The notes beneath the pieces were generated by a model. The model was not told the DNA's origin and did not search any database. It saw only the letters and a program-made list of their open reading frames with translations. A program made the translations under genes and the position numbers. A stretch of DNA of 64,000 nucleotides from positions 496,001-560,000 of the forward strand of contig NZ_JBANRL010000001.1 of the NCBI RefSeq assembly GCF_037154015.1, given 5' to 3'. Every line of letters begins with the position of its first letter. Position 1 is the first letter of the stretch. Below are positions 45,443 to 53,829 of the stretch, in pieces. The DNA is from Altererythrobacter aquiaggeris (GTDB taxonomy: Bacteria > Pseudomonadota > Alphaproteobacteria > Sphingomonadales > Sphingomonadaceae).

Positions 45443-46410
45443 ACCGGGCGCTCGCTACGGTTGCTGTACCCGTGCAACCAGTTTTGCGTCGCACCAAAGC
45501 TCAGGATCGGGCGGTAATCGTAGGACTGGTTAGCCTCCAGCACCCTGTCGGTCGCGTTGTCGAGCATCACGAAGCGTCCGTTTTGTTTCACGATCAACAC
45601 CGCGTGATCGGTGTTACGCACCGTATCACGGGCAATCGTCAGGATCATATCGTCACGCCGGATGCCTGCCGCGGCCAGCATCTGCATTTTCAGAATTGCT
45701 ATATCTTCACAGTCGCCCTTACCCTTGCCCAGCGTCTGACGGGCACCAGCCCAATAATCGCGGCGGTTGTAAAGCGCGATATCCTCGACATAGCTGATGT
45801 TCCGGTTCACCCAACCGTTCACTTGCGAGATGAGCGCGTCACCGCGTTGCGGGGCGGATCCCAATGACCGGCGCAGCTGGGTTGATGACAGCGATTGTGC
45901 CGAGACACGCGACCATTGCTTGTCAAACATGGTGCGACCGATTTCGAGCCGTCCGGAGGCGAGAAAATCTTCCGGATTTGTCGATGGCAGCGATATTGAC
46001 GGGGCAATCAGCGGTTCACGCGCGCCGGCGCAATTTGCCACTCTGTGCGCTGTGACGATGCTGGAGGAATTTGCAGCTGCCACATCAGTGCCGGCCGGTT
46101 GAACATTCGCCGGCGCTGCAGCCGGGGACAGTCCGGCTTGTTGCAGCTTCAGCTTTTCCAGCGCACTGAGCTGACCGCCCAGAATCGCTGACGATTTCGA
46201 TGTTGCGACCGGGGCAGGGGCCAGCGCTGTCTGCGCAATACCGATCCGGGATGGCATACAGTTTTGTGAACCGGTCACTACGACAGCCAGAGGCAACGCA
46301 GCGGTTGCCATAAATGACTGGGCCTGAGCGGCCGCCGGAAGTCCGGCAGCACCCAAGGCAATTGCGCTAATGGCCACGCGGCCTCGCAGATGGAGCTTTT
46401 CCCTGTGCAT
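45388..46410 (-). CDS. lapG: LapG-like periplasmic cysteine protease (BTLCP family)
   Basis: 340 residues: signal peptide ending in AQA-type cleavage, a roughly 100-residue Ala/Pro linker, then a bacterial transglutaminase-like cysteine peptidase domain. The triad is Cys234 (GKGDCEDIAILK), His269 (NTDHAVLIV) and Asp284 (MLDNATDR), with the family end ILSFGATQNWLHGY. LapG releases Lap adhesins by cutting after a di-alanine motif; the adhesin here has P-A-A-G at 109-112. In Pseudomonas LapG is held by the c-di-GMP receptor LapD; no LapD gene is in this window. Convergent with and overlapping the HlyD gene. Confidence 0.85.
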   Translation of the reverse strand: MHREKLHLRGRVAISAIALGAAGLPAAAQAQSFMATAALPLAVVVTGSQNCMPSRIGIAQTALAPAPVATSKSSAILGGQLSALEKLKLQQAGLSPAAAPANVQPAGTDVAAANSSSIVTAHRVANCAGAREPLIAPSISLPSTNPEDFLASGRLEIGRTMFDKQWSRVSAQSLSSTQLRRSLGSAPQRGDALISQVNGWVNRNISYVEDIALYNRRDYWAGARQTLGKGKGDCEDIAILKMQMLAAAGIRRDDMILTIARDTVRNTDHAVLIVKQNGRFVMLDNATDRVLEANQSYDYRPILSFGATQNWLHGYSNRSERPVYLSVNATSSARLTGLSK

Positions 46411-46683
46411 ACCCTTAACATGCCGGGGATGTCCTCATGAACGGTGATGAGCATTGGTTAATTTTGCGTCAGGCATAAATCTGGCGAGTGCTAACTGCTT
46501 GATAGAACACAGCTATAATCACCAATAAAATGGTTTATACAGTCACCGCCGTGGTCGAATCTGGCGACACCGGCGAATCCGGGCCAATATTGCGGAACCT
46601 GTGCCATCGGGGCCGCCCGGTTTTCGGGCTGCATTTTGCCGGCAACTTCTGTGTCCGAGCGGCTTGCGGAACGAGCCGCGGCT

Positions 46684-48126
46684 TCAGAACGCGATCGGCA
46701 GGCGTACCGAAAAGGTAAAGTCGGGAGATTCGTCAGTCAGCCCGTTGGCCGCGCTCAGGACCAGCGAAATCTTGTCGCTCAGACCGATCGACGCGCCAAG
46801 CGACAAACGTGCATCATGCGTTCCCGAACCGGGCAGTTTGACACCCTCGACCTTGGTGGCGAAACGTTGCTTGTCGAGGAACGAGAAGTTCATCGATACC
46901 CGCTCGTTGATCGACATATTCAACCCGGCAAAGAATTCGAAGCCATGGCCGGGTTCGATATATCCGAAATCATCGAACCTCCTGCCGGCTGTGTAACTGT
47001 ATGCGCCGCCGGCAAACAGAACCACCGGATCAATCGGCCAGACAAAGGTCACACCCGGTGAGGCGGTGTAGAACCCCGACCCGGTGGGTGCTTCGGCCAG
47101 AATCCGTTCGGGGCTGTTTTCCACCGGCGCGATCCGTTCGATTTCAAACGCGCTTTTGCCGGTTGGAAATTCGCCCTGCAACCGCAGGATGGTCGCGGGC
47201 CGCCCCCCTTTGGCAGAGATAGGCTGCCACGCCACTGTCAGGCCGATATCGCCAAGACCGTTACCGGTAATCCGCCGCTCTGCCGCGTCACCCGTCCCGA
47301 TGCCGGTCACTTCGGTATCGTTGCGGTATGTATAGGGGACCCGCAGATCGACCTGCGTTCGCCTGCCCGTGCCCAGACGCGCGGTAATTGCCCCCGTCAG
47401 AATGTCGCGGTTGACATCATCCACACGGATGGTGCCGATCACGATCGCGTTGAAAATGGAAAAGCCCGAAATATTTACCCGGTCATTCGAGATCGACGTA
47501 TATTCCAGACTGGGTTCGATCTGCAGCTTGCCTTCGGGCAGCAGGACTCCGCCCTGGTCAAGCAACAACTGGTCCACTGCCTTGTCGGATTGCGGGCGTT
47601 CTGCTTCGGGAATGGCATTATCGGCTACCGGTTGTGCTGGCGCGTCGGCTGGCGGCGCGGGAATATCCTGTGCCCCATCCTGTGTCACGGCGAGCATGGC
47701 ATGTTGGACGCCCGGCGCAGGCCGGTTCGTCCGGTCGATCAATTCCCATTCACCGCGCTCGGCCAGAGCGAGGCGCAGGCGTGCCGTCTCGGCATATTGG
47801 GCGCGGGCATCTGCCCTCTGGCGCTCGATCAGATATGCCTGCTGGTCAACCTTCTTTTCAAGCTCCGCGATCCGCTGGTCCTGCGCCTCGATCCGCTCGT
47901 CCAGCTGGACCAGAAGATATTCCAGGCGGGCATCCGCGCGATCTTTCGGCTGGGGCGCGGCGAGCGGTTCGACCTGTTCGGGAACCGCTTCCTGCGCGTC
48001 TGCAGCGGCGATGGCCGCTGTCGATGACGCCATCAGGCCGATCACGATCACGCTTGTTCCGCATCGCCAGAATCCCCGGGTCTTTGCCAGCCCGTCTGCT
48101 GTACTGCTAGGTGCTGCATTCGTCAT
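46684..48126 (-). CDS. outer-membrane beta-barrel with N-terminal coiled coil (FapF-like exporter candidate)
   Basis: 480 residues from the ATG with a GGAGG site. Signal peptide (about 20-41), a coiled coil at about 63-122 (YLLVQLDERIEAQDQRIAELE), a Pro/Ala linker, then about 300 residues of alternating beta strands (VDLRVPYTYRNDTEV, LRLQGEFPTGKSAFE, FTFSVRLPIAF ending in Phe). This architecture matches FapF, the trimeric amyloid-exporting barrel of Pseudomonas, and the gene closes an amyloid operon. An unrelated MetA/transporter-type barrel is the alternative, since identity to FapF could not be computed. Confidence 0.65.
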   Translation of the reverse strand: MTNAAPSSTADGLAKTRGFWRCGTSVIVIGLMASSTAAIAAADAQEAVPEQVEPLAAPQPKDRADARLEYLLVQLDERIEAQDQRIAELEKKVDQQAYLIERQRADARAQYAETARLRLALAERGEWELIDRTNRPAPGVQHAMLAVTQDGAQDIPAPPADAPAQPVADNAIPEAERPQSDKAVDQLLLDQGGVLLPEGKLQIEPSLEYTSISNDRVNISGFSIFNAIVIGTIRVDDVNRDILTGAITARLGTGRRTQVDLRVPYTYRNDTEVTGIGTGDAAERRITGNGLGDIGLTVAWQPISAKGGRPATILRLQGEFPTGKSAFEIERIAPVENSPERILAEAPTGSGFYTASPGVTFVWPIDPVVLFAGGAYSYTAGRRFDDFGYIEPGHGFEFFAGLNMSINERVSMNFSFLDKQRFATKVEGVKLPGSGTHDARLSLGASIGLSDKISLVLSAANGLTDESPDFTFSVRLPIAF

Positions 48127-48202
48127 TGCGATCCTCCACATTTCACTTTGACGGCCCGCCAAAGCGGACAAGAAATTCGGCGAGTTATTGCCTTAGGCTT
48201 CG

Positions 48203-48658
48203 TCAGAAACCCAAAGCGCTGCCATTGGTCAGGCTGCTCGTATCGGCCACCCCTCCTTCAAGAAAATAGACGTTCAGAATCAGATTGTTGTTTACGACAT
48301 TGTTGTTGCCAACGACCGAAGCAAACTGAAGAAAGCCGCCAGTATTGGGCAATTGAGCAAGCCCAAGGCTGAGGCTGACCTGATCAGCGGTAAGCGATGT
48401 GATCTCCGTTCCCGCCGGCAACTGTCCGCCCAGCGTATCGAGATCGCCAAATGCGAACAGGCTGAAGAACACGCCGCCATAACCGCCACGTTTGGTTGAC
48501 AGTTCTTCGTCAGACAGTGCGCGGACGCCGGACGTTTCGCCGCCCAGACTGTCCAGTAACAGATGGGCCGGTCCGCCTTCAGCTTGGGCAAGTGCGGGGG
48601 CACTCGCGAGGCATATTGGCAATGCCAGCATGGCCAATTGCAGATATTTGCGTTGCAT
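48203..48658 (-). CDS. secreted protein with internal double-glycine leader motif
   Basis: 151 residues. Signal peptide cleaved after PALAQA (about 26). At residues 48-59 lies L-S-D-E-E-L-S-T-K-R-G-G, the pattern of double-glycine leaders recognised by C39 peptidases, followed by a Gly/Phe-rich segment. The C-terminal half has a G-N-N-N-V-V-N-N-N stretch. Directly upstream in the operon is a periplasmic C39 peptidase. A strong GAGGAG site precedes the ATG. I infer that it is a processing substrate and an extracellular matrix or export component. No named family recognised. Confidence 0.75.
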   Translation of the reverse strand: MQRKYLQLAMLALPICLASAPALAQAEGGPAHLLLDSLGGETSGVRALSDEELSTKRGGYGGVFFSLFAFGDLDTLGGQLPAGTEITSLTADQVSLSLGLAQLPNTGGFLQFASVVGNNNVVNNNLILNVYFLEGGVADTSSLTNGSALGF

Positions 48659-48702
48659 GATGCGTACTCCTCTTTGCTTTGCCTGAATTTACTGGTGCGG
48701 GG

Positions 48703-49425
48703 TCAGTATTCTCCGGGCAGGGTGATTTCAGCGGTGCCAAGCGCGACCGCGATGGACCGCAAATCCTGCGGCTGCGCCAGGATTGTCGGGTCTTGCATGA
48801 ATTCCGGATCGGGCACCGCGCCTTCTTTCGCCACCGCAAGGATTATCCCGTTCCATTGCCCCGCGAATGCTTCGATCGTCGGGCGACCATTTCCAAATGC
48901 CGGATCGGCAATCAGAACGCGGCCGCGATCCACGCGTTTGATGACAACGAAGTGGTTGTACCCACGGACATTGATCAGCGCGATAACCGGGACTTTCAGG
49001 TTCGCCAGTTTTTCGGAAGACTCAAGTTCGAACCCCCCGGCTGCAAAGCCGCGGCTTTCGACGTATCGTTTGAGTTCAAGGAGCGAAAATCCCTCCGCCG
49101 CGATTTTGCTGCGTGCCCCCTCGGGTACCGCGGCGAATATCTCGTCGATAATCGCGCCTTCCTCGGCGGGCAGTCCGTAGGCATGTTTCAGAAGTGTCGC
49201 CACCGCCGCCGCTCCGCAGCTCAGGTCGCGCGATTGGCGGGTCATGTTCTGGAAACGCAAATCGGCGAGCGATCGGACCTTGACCTCTATCTGGCCTGCG
49301 CCCGGAATCGGGATAGTCTGCGCTGCAGCCGGAGCGGCCGCGGCTGTGGCAGCAAGCATTGCGGCCGCCGCGACCGATGCGGCTGTCAGGGGCCGTTTCG
49401 CGCTGATTGACTGGGCGCGGTTCAT
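48703..49425 (-). CDS. periplasmic C39 family cysteine peptidase (FapD-like)
   Basis: 240 residues. Signal peptide to about residue 36, then a C39 peptidase domain: oxyanion-type Gln64, catalytic Cys70 (DLSCGAAAVATLLKH), His158 (GYNHFVVIKR) and Asp174 (VLIADPAFGN). C39 enzymes cut after Gly-Gly. A stand-alone, exported C39 peptidase beside amyloid genes is the hallmark of FapD in the Pseudomonas Fap system. ATG overlaps the stop of the upstream amyloid-type gene (ATGA), 44 bases before the double-glycine protein. Confidence 0.85.
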   Translation of the reverse strand: MNRAQSISAKRPLTAASVAAAAMLAATAAAAPAAAQTIPIPGAGQIEVKVRSLADLRFQNMTRQSRDLSCGAAAVATLLKHAYGLPAEEGAIIDEIFAAVPEGARSKIAAEGFSLLELKRYVESRGFAAGGFELESSEKLANLKVPVIALINVRGYNHFVVIKRVDRGRVLIADPAFGNGRPTIEAFAGQWNGIILAVAKEGAVPDPEFMQDPTILAQPQDLRSIAVALGTAEITLPGEY

Positions 49426-50483
49426 GGCTGGGCTGCCGGCAAATGCGTGACTGCGACAGCAATCGAATTGCTTGTCCGGTTACCGATCCCCGAAACCTGG
49501 GAAATCTGGCCAACCCCGACGAACCCGTCGAAAGATCCCGCCAGCGAAGGCCGATCTGCAGATGCGTCCTGCTCGCCCGCAGCCAATGTGTCTGGCGCGG
49601 GACTGACATTGCCGAGGCTGGTGTCGGAAATTGCGGTCGCGAATGCATCCTGACCGAATGCGGCAGCCACCAGATTGACCTGGACGTTGTTTGCGCCGCT
49701 GGCCTGATTGACCTGCGCCAATCCGGTCATGGCGTTGAAGCTGTCGGTGATCGCCAGACTGGCCGGTTGGAAAAGCGCCGCGTCTGCAGGTATGATTTCG
49801 GCCGCGCTGCCAGAGTTACCCGATGCGATGGCTTCCGCGCCGGCAATACCGTTGCCTGCAGCAGCGATGGCGACGAGATTGATCTGGCCGCCCGCGTTGC
49901 CCGCAATCTGGTTTACCTGCACCATTCCGACGGTGCCGTTGGCCATATCGTGAATGGTTGCCGAAGGCGCGATATCGAGCGTGCGGGACGGAGAGTTGCC
50001 GGCTGAAATCTGCGCGCCCGCTGATGCCAGCGCAAGGCTTTGTTGATCTTGAGAGAATGCGATCGCGGCACTGTTCACTTGCGAGGAGCCGGGCGCCGCA
50101 GACTGGTTGATTGCTGTCAATCCGGCCGATTGGTTCGCGGCGTTGGTAATCGCGGCGGGGCCATAAGACCGGCTCTGGAAATCGCTGCGGTCTGCATTTT
50201 GTGACGACACTGTATCCACAATCGCCGCGCCCTTATCGGCGACGGCGCCGATCGCAAAGCTGTTGCCCTGCTGCGTCCCGTCGGCGTCCGACTGATTGAG
50301 ATGGAAAATGCCGGTATGGGCGTTGCCGGAATCCGTGATTCCGCGCTCATCGCCGCTATCGGGTTCACCTTCGCCAGCGGGAATATCCTGGGCAAGTGCG
50401 GCGGGCTGGGTGCCCATGCAGATGATAGCGAAGGCCAGCACCGGCGCCACGCATGCCGTAAATTTTTGAGGGAGTTTTTTCAT
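49422..50483 (-). CDS. amyloid-repeat protein C (Fap-like, five repeats)
   Basis: 353 residues. Signal peptide ending ALAQ (about 32), then five degenerate repeats about 45-65 residues apart, built on [TV]-G-x-x-x-x-N-Q-x-x-x-x-x-x-x-Q-x-N-x: for example TVGMVQVNQIAGNAGGQINL, MTGLAQVNQASGANNVQVNL and VGVGQISQVSG. Rich in Ala, Ser, Asn and Gln, no Cys in the mature part. The spacing and N-Q/Q-x-N pattern resemble the repeats of FapB/FapC functional amyloids. Translationally coupled to the C39 peptidase gene. Confidence 0.7.
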   Translation of the reverse strand: MKKLPQKFTACVAPVLAFAIICMGTQPAALAQDIPAGEGEPDSGDERGITDSGNAHTGIFHLNQSDADGTQQGNSFAIGAVADKGAAIVDTVSSQNADRSDFQSRSYGPAAITNAANQSAGLTAINQSAAPGSSQVNSAAIAFSQDQQSLALASAGAQISAGNSPSRTLDIAPSATIHDMANGTVGMVQVNQIAGNAGGQINLVAIAAAGNGIAGAEAIASGNSGSAAEIIPADAALFQPASLAITDSFNAMTGLAQVNQASGANNVQVNLVAAAFGQDAFATAISDTSLGNVSPAPDTLAAGEQDASADRPSLAGSFDGFVGVGQISQVSGIGNRTSNSIAVAVTHLPAAQP

Positions 50484-50554
50484 GTTCCTAAACGATCAAG
50501 GAAAAAGGGAAAGGCGGCGAAGAATTTCACAGCCTTTCCCCCAACCTGCCTGAC

Positions 50555-51439
50555 CTATTGGCCTAGGCCTACCGTGCTCGTCATCGCAGCAACCGAGACG
50601 ACGGTCGCCTGATTGTTGAATGCACCAGCAGCCTGGTTCACATTCACGATGCCGGTATTGCCATTCATCGAATCCGTAACCGTGGAGGTTTTTAGCGAAT
50701 TGATGTCCAGCAAGGTATTCCCGCTGTTTTGTTGGCCAAGTCCTGCATCGGACAGCGCCACCAGAGCATTGTCACCAACTGCAAGCGACAGCACATTGTG
50801 CTGGTTATTGCCGTTGCCGACGTTCTGGTTGCCGTGAATGACACCCGAGTTGCCATTGTACGATCCACTGATGGAAGCGGTCAGATCGAAATCAAAGTCG
50901 CCTTCGAGATCGACTACGATTTCACCGTTAACAATATCGACCAGACCAGCCAGGTTTTGAAAACCCTCGCGGTGTGTGGCACTGGAATCGGTGATCCGTT
51001 GATCGGCATAGGCTTCCGACATCACAGCTTGTGTTTCATCACCATTGGTGAACACCGCAGCCACCGAGGCAACGTTACCCTGGTTGGTGGCCTGTCCGGC
51101 ATCCTGGTTGAACTGCACGATACCCGTGTTCCCGTTTACCGAGTCAGTGGTTTCGGCAGTTTTGTCGATACCTTCGTCAGTGATATTTTCGCTGATCGGA
51201 CCGATTTCGACATTATCGATCGTGGCATTGACGATGGCGTCCGATTTGGCTGCGCCGTCAAGCTGTTCATCGAAGCTCACATCGACATCGACATTCTTGT
51301 CCTTGTCGGTTTCAACGGTGATGGTGATGTCTTTATCGACATCGACTGTGCCCACGACTTGGACATCAGCCAGTGCGGGCGTGGCCAGGCCTGCGGCCAG
51401 GATCAACGCCAGCGGCGAACATTTCATGAAACGTGTCAT
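50555..51439 (-). CDS. amyloid-repeat protein B (Fap-like, three repeats)
   Basis: 294 residues. Signal peptide ending PALA (about 24), an acidic V/D-rich region (VVGTVDVDKDITITVETD), and three repeats with consensus N-G-N-[ST]-G-[IV]-[VI]-x-x-N-Q-x-x-G-x-x-x-N-Q: NGNTGIVQFNQDAGQATNQ, NGNSGVIHGNQNVGNGNNQ and NGNTGIVNVNQAAGAFNNQ. The linkers are acidic. Strong AAGGAG site. Clear paralogue of protein A immediately upstream. Probably a structural or nucleating subunit of an extracellular amyloid fibre. Confidence 0.75.
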   Translation of the reverse strand: MTRFMKCSPLALILAAGLATPALADVQVVGTVDVDKDITITVETDKDKNVDVDVSFDEQLDGAAKSDAIVNATIDNVEIGPISENITDEGIDKTAETTDSVNGNTGIVQFNQDAGQATNQGNVASVAAVFTNGDETQAVMSEAYADQRITDSSATHREGFQNLAGLVDIVNGEIVVDLEGDFDFDLTASISGSYNGNSGVIHGNQNVGNGNNQHNVLSLAVGDNALVALSDAGLGQQNSGNTLLDINSLKTSTVTDSMNGNTGIVNVNQAAGAFNNQATVVSVAAMTSTVGLGQ

Positions 51440-51473
51440 TTCATATTTCTCCTTCTGATTGGTTCAACCGGGC

Positions 51474-52349
51474 TCAAAACGTTGGCAGATCAGAGCCAAC
51501 GGCCGAGATCGAGACGATATTGGCCTGGTTCGACATATTGCCGACAGACTGGTTCACACCGACGATGCCGGTATTCCCGTTGAGCGAGCCACTGACAGTG
51601 GCCACTTTCAGGATTCCGAAGCCGTCGTTCTCGCTGCTGGATTCGCGGACAATGTTGTTGGCATTGACTTGCCCCAGATCAGCTTCCGAGATCGCCACAC
51701 CGTTATCGTCCAGCGCAAATGCCAGCGACAGGATGTTGGCCTGGTTACCCATGTTGCCGGTTGCCTGATTGCCGTAGACAAGGCCGGTATTCCCGTTGAA
51801 CGAATTGTTGATGTCTGCATTGCGGAACAACACATTCACGGTTTCGACCAGGTTACCGCCTTCACCGTCAGAGAACGAACCGTCTTCACCGGCAAGTGCA
51901 TCGGGCGAACCGTTGCGCTGGTCGGCAGCGGCAAGCGATTCCGCAAACCCGCTGTTACCGGGATCTCCGTTTTCGCCGCCTTGGTCGGCATCAATCGCGA
52001 TACTGACCAAAGTACCCTGGTTGTTCATGTTGCCAGAAGACTGGTTGAGCGAAACCATGCCGGCATTGCCATTCCCGGATCCGTCAATCAGATCTTCTTT
52101 TTCGGCGCAATTCGTGCAGGCTTCGTTGTCATAATTGCTCTGGTTCACAATCGCGGTCGACTCGGCAAATTTCTCTGCTTCGAGGTCGACCAGAACATCC
52201 AGGTCGACATCAGTGTCGATCAGGACGTCTTCGTTCACGCTGATGGTTTTTTCGACATCGACTGTGCCGGTGACGGTCACGTCTGCCAAAGCAGGGCCGG
52301 AAGCGCACAGAGCTACCCCCGCCGCGCCAATTAGTAATCCATATTTCAT
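51474..52349 (-). CDS. amyloid-repeat protein A (Fap-like, three repeats)
   Basis: 291 residues from the ATG at 52347-52349 (GGAG six bases upstream; the TTG four codons earlier is rejected). Signal peptide ending PALA, the same VTVTGTVDVEK entry as protein B, then three repeats: GNAGMVSLNQSSGNMNNQ, GNTGLVYGNQATGNMGNQ and GNTGIVGVNQSVGNMSNQ. It carries one C-x-x-C (A-C-T-N-C) near residue 80; a C-x-x-C also occurs in Pseudomonas FapC, although at the C terminus. First structural gene after the regulator. Confidence 0.75.
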   Translation of the reverse strand: MKYGLLIGAAGVALCASGPALADVTVTGTVDVEKTISVNEDVLIDTDVDLDVLVDLEAEKFAESTAIVNQSNYDNEACTNCAEKEDLIDGSGNGNAGMVSLNQSSGNMNNQGTLVSIAIDADQGGENGDPGNSGFAESLAAADQRNGSPDALAGEDGSFSDGEGGNLVETVNVLFRNADINNSFNGNTGLVYGNQATGNMGNQANILSLAFALDDNGVAISEADLGQVNANNIVRESSSENDGFGILKVATVSGSLNGNTGIVGVNQSVGNMSNQANIVSISAVGSDLPTF

Positions 52350-52462
52350 GATTTTCTCCAATCGCTACAATGCCCCAAAAACTGGGCCTATATTATTGTG
52401 CGTTGGAAGTGTTTGTGTATCAATAGATCGAATATGAGCGAATAAGTTAAATTGTTAAATTA

Positions 52463-52495
52463 TTTGAATCATCCGGTTAAGTCGGTTGATTCAAA
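52463..52495. promoter_or_regulatory. inverted repeat between regulator and amyloid genes
   Basis: Arms TTTGAATCA (52463-52471) and TGATTCAAA (52487-52495), with inner CCG/CGG pairs, in the AT-rich 154-base gap between the Crp/Fnr gene and amyloid protein A. It could be an operator, or a hairpin ending the regulator transcript. The symmetry is directly seen, the role is inferred. Confidence 0.4.
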
Positions 52496-52503
52496 ATTTT
52501 TAA

Positions 52504-53217
52504 CTATAGTCGGGATTGCGATTCAAGAAGTTCTGGCTCGACCACCTTTATCTTGCCTCTATTCGAAGCAATCGCACCGCTGGCCTTCAGCTTCTTTATA
52601 ATCTGATTAATGTAAACCGGCGTCATGCCGACCGACGATGCCAGATCGATCTGCGTCACGCCGATCCAGTCACCCGCCCGAGTCGCGCCGCCCGATCTGG
52701 TCATCAATTTGTGCAGCTGGGCGAGCATGAACGACACACGCTCTTCTCCCTGCCGGCACATGATGTTGCTCAGATGCGATTGGGTGCGCTCCAGAACCAG
52801 TCCCAGCTCCTGTTGCAGACCGAAGTGGTATTCGGGATTTGCGCGCAGAATCCGGTCCAGCGATTGCTGCGATATCACATGCGCGCTGACATCCGTGAGA
52901 CACTCTGCCGAATAGGCCAGCTTTCTGGATTCGCCCAGGGTCGGTAGCAGAAGCGAGGGTGGGAACAGAAAGTCATAAATCTGGCGATGGTCGTTTATGC
53001 ATCTGTGCGTGATCGCGACAATCCCGTCTTCGATAAGATAGACCTGCCCACCGGCTTTGCCCTGATGCAGAATAAATTCGGATCGGGAGAAAGTCAGCGG
53101 GACACCCTCGTCACGGATGCACTCCCGAAGTTTTACCGCCGGATCGAACTTTCCGTCAACGACCTGGCTTTGCTCAAACCGTGACTTCGTATCTGCTTTG
53201 ACATTCTCGGCAAACAT
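52504..53217 (-). CDS. Crp/Fnr family transcriptional regulator
   Basis: 237 residues from the ATG at 53215-53217 with a GGGGACG site. Cyclic-nucleotide-binding-like domain at about 45-150 (EFILHQGKAGGQVYLIEDGIVAI), dimerisation helix, then a Crp-type winged helix with LASSVGMTPVYINQIIKKLK as recognition region. The N-terminal Cys pattern of Fnr iron-sulfur sensors is absent, and the nucleotide-contact residues are not clearly conserved, so the signal is unknown. First gene of the amyloid cluster on the same strand, hence a likely local regulator. Confidence 0.85.
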   Translation of the reverse strand: MFAENVKADTKSRFEQSQVVDGKFDPAVKLRECIRDEGVPLTFSRSEFILHQGKAGGQVYLIEDGIVAITHRCINDHRQIYDFLFPPSLLLPTLGESRKLAYSAECLTDVSAHVISQQSLDRILRANPEYHFGLQQELGLVLERTQSHLSNIMCRQGEERVSFMLAQLHKLMTRSGGATRAGDWIGVTQIDLASSVGMTPVYINQIIKKLKASGAIASNRGKIKVVEPELLESQSRL

Positions 53218-53829
53218 GATCGTCCCCAAAAATAATGTGTCCCCTTACCTCGGCTGTCGCGGGGTCCCGAATTGAACTCGACACACGAAGCGCCCATAAG
53301 CGCCTCTATTTCATGCTTAATTACGTGTGGCTATGATATATAACAACGGCGCGTCATTTCGTAGAAAAAAATTCTTTCTATCGGATTTATGACCGAATAT
53401 TGTCCGGCCATAAAACTGTGTTGTTTCAAATCCCGTTATACATTAAAATATTATAACTTCATATTACATTCTGAAATCCGGGTTGTGAAAGCGGATTGCA
53501 AATTTATGCATTTTAGCTTGCAACCGATTCGAAATATTAACTATACTTGTTAACCCGGTACCGATTTTATATATTGGATGGGCTTAATTCATTTAAAATT
53601 GAAAGCGGGGCGCTTAAATCCTGGCGCTGTATTGTGACACATCTGCGAGTTCCTATTGCACAACCGTAATAATCGGCATGAAGCTGTCGCAAATACAGCG
53701 GGATTGGTTCAAATGCAGTTATCCGATCCGCCGCAACACCCGGCGCAGCAATGCAGATCGCTTCGGGCGGGCCCGGCTATTATGGCAGGCCGCCATTCTT
53801 ATTGCTTCAGTTTTGAAACAGCCCGGGTA
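53218..53829. other. 612-base region without recognisable gene, AT-rich
   Basis: From about 53290 to 53660 the sequence is markedly AT-rich compared with the rest of the window, with no ORF carrying a ribosome site. From 53680 the GC content returns, but the plus-strand frames there run antisense into the RibB-like gene and look non-coding. Likely promoter region of the Crp/Fnr gene and spacer between two gene islands. Confidence 0.6.

Noticed and set aside
49422-52349. Curli (CsgA) repeats as an explanation of the amyloid proteins
   Set aside because: Curlin repeats follow S-x5-Q-x-G-x-x-N-x-A-x3-Q; the repeats here are longer with N-Q and G-x-x-x-N-Q, and there are no csgDEFG genes nearby.
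52350-52361. TTG start four codons upstream for amyloid protein A
   Set aside because: The ATG at 52347-52349 has a correctly spaced GGAG and begins a standard signal peptide.
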